NCBI GenBank assembly: GCA_025927515.1
Contig: JAICLG010000165.1
Coordinates: 1-6,856 of the forward strand
Length of the DNA: 6,856 nucleotides
Origin: Hyphomicrobium sp.
Lineage (GTDB): Bacteria; Pseudomonadota; Alphaproteobacteria; Rhizobiales; Hyphomicrobiaceae
Direction: 5' to 3'
Part shown: positions 6,665 through 6,856 of the stretch, piece after piece
How positions within the stretch are numbered: position 1 is the stretch's first letter
How the letters are laid out: each line of letters begins with the position of its first letter
The notes under the pieces: model-generated
What the model saw: only the letters and a program-made list of their open reading frames with translations
Told to the model about the DNA's origin: nothing
The model's database searches: none
Translations under genes and position numbers: made by a program

Positions 6665-6856
6665 CTATTTCTGCTCGGGCGCTGGCGGTGGCGATGCCGC
6701 CTTCATCTCGTCAGCGATTTTCTCGCTGTACTTCATGCCGATGGCTGCACCCTTCTGCATCAGCTCGGGTGTCTTGGCGATGAACTTCGCGCCCGCGCCG
6801 GAGCGATAGAAATCCGCGACCGTTTTCATTTCTTCGGCGGTGAAGGTCTGCGCGTA
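6665..6856 (-). CDS. DUF2059 family protein, C-terminal 63 residues (5' end outside window)
   Basis: The minus strand is open from the right edge to a TAG at 6665-6667, giving the last 63 residues of a protein. The stretch YAQTFTAEEMKTVADFYRS, followed by GAKFIAKTPELMQKGAAIG, is the helical core typical of DUF2059 proteins. These are usually secreted or periplasmic alphaproteobacterial and proteobacterial proteins of about 160-200 residues; their function is not known. The protein ends in a low-complexity tail (KAASPPPAPEQK). The N-terminus, where a signal peptide is expected, is not in the window. It stands 16 bases upstream of gor, and I recall the same pairing, often behind rpiA, in other Hyphomicrobiales. 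The family call rests on recognition of the motif, without a profile search. Confidence 0.85.
   Translation of the reverse strand, partial: YAQTFTAEEMKTVADFYRSGAGAKFIAKTPELMQKGAAIGMKYSEKIADEMKAASPPPAPEQK

Overview
The window looks like ordinary chromosomal DNA from an alphaproteobacterium, most likely of the order Hyphomicrobiales (Rhizobiales). Three things suggest this: GC-rich coding sequence with GC-rich third codon positions, a zinc-less glutamyl-tRNA synthetase of the type common in that class, and a glutathione reductase directly after a DUF2059 gene. I recall that last arrangement from rhizobia and relatives, and I could not check it by search. The closest genus is not determined; a Hyphomicrobium-like organism is a guess.

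Every gene that I can support lies on the minus strand, so the window is read from its right end to its left end. In transcription order they are: the C-terminal part of a DUF2059 protein (6665-6856, cut by the window edge); glutathione reductase gor (5266-6648); a short-chain dehydrogenase/reductase (4453-5208); a 133-base intergenic region with a possible promoter; class II DAHP synthase (2916-4319); a small exported peptide of 53 residues (2689-2850); glutamine-dependent NAD+ synthetase nadE (925-2625); and the N-terminal 285 codons of glutamyl-tRNA synthetase gltX (1-855, cut by the window edge).

The genes are tightly spaced: 16 bases between DUF2059 and gor, 57 between gor and the SDR, 69 between nadE and gltX. 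DUF2059-gor-SDR looks like one transcription unit, and a second unit probably starts before the DAHP synthase. The roles are housekeeping: thiol redox balance using NADPH, entry into aromatic amino acid synthesis, NAD+ synthesis, and tRNA charging. gor and the SDR both use nicotinamide cofactors whose synthesis ends with NadE, but that link is loose and does not show co-regulation.

The one element that ordinary annotation would probably miss is the small gene between DAHP synthase and nadE. It has a good Shine-Dalgarno site, a clear signal peptide, two cysteines in the mature part and a C-terminal run of five aspartates. I do not recognise it. I found no mobile elements, CRISPR arrays, RNA genes or signs of recent transfer, and no multi-gene novel system.
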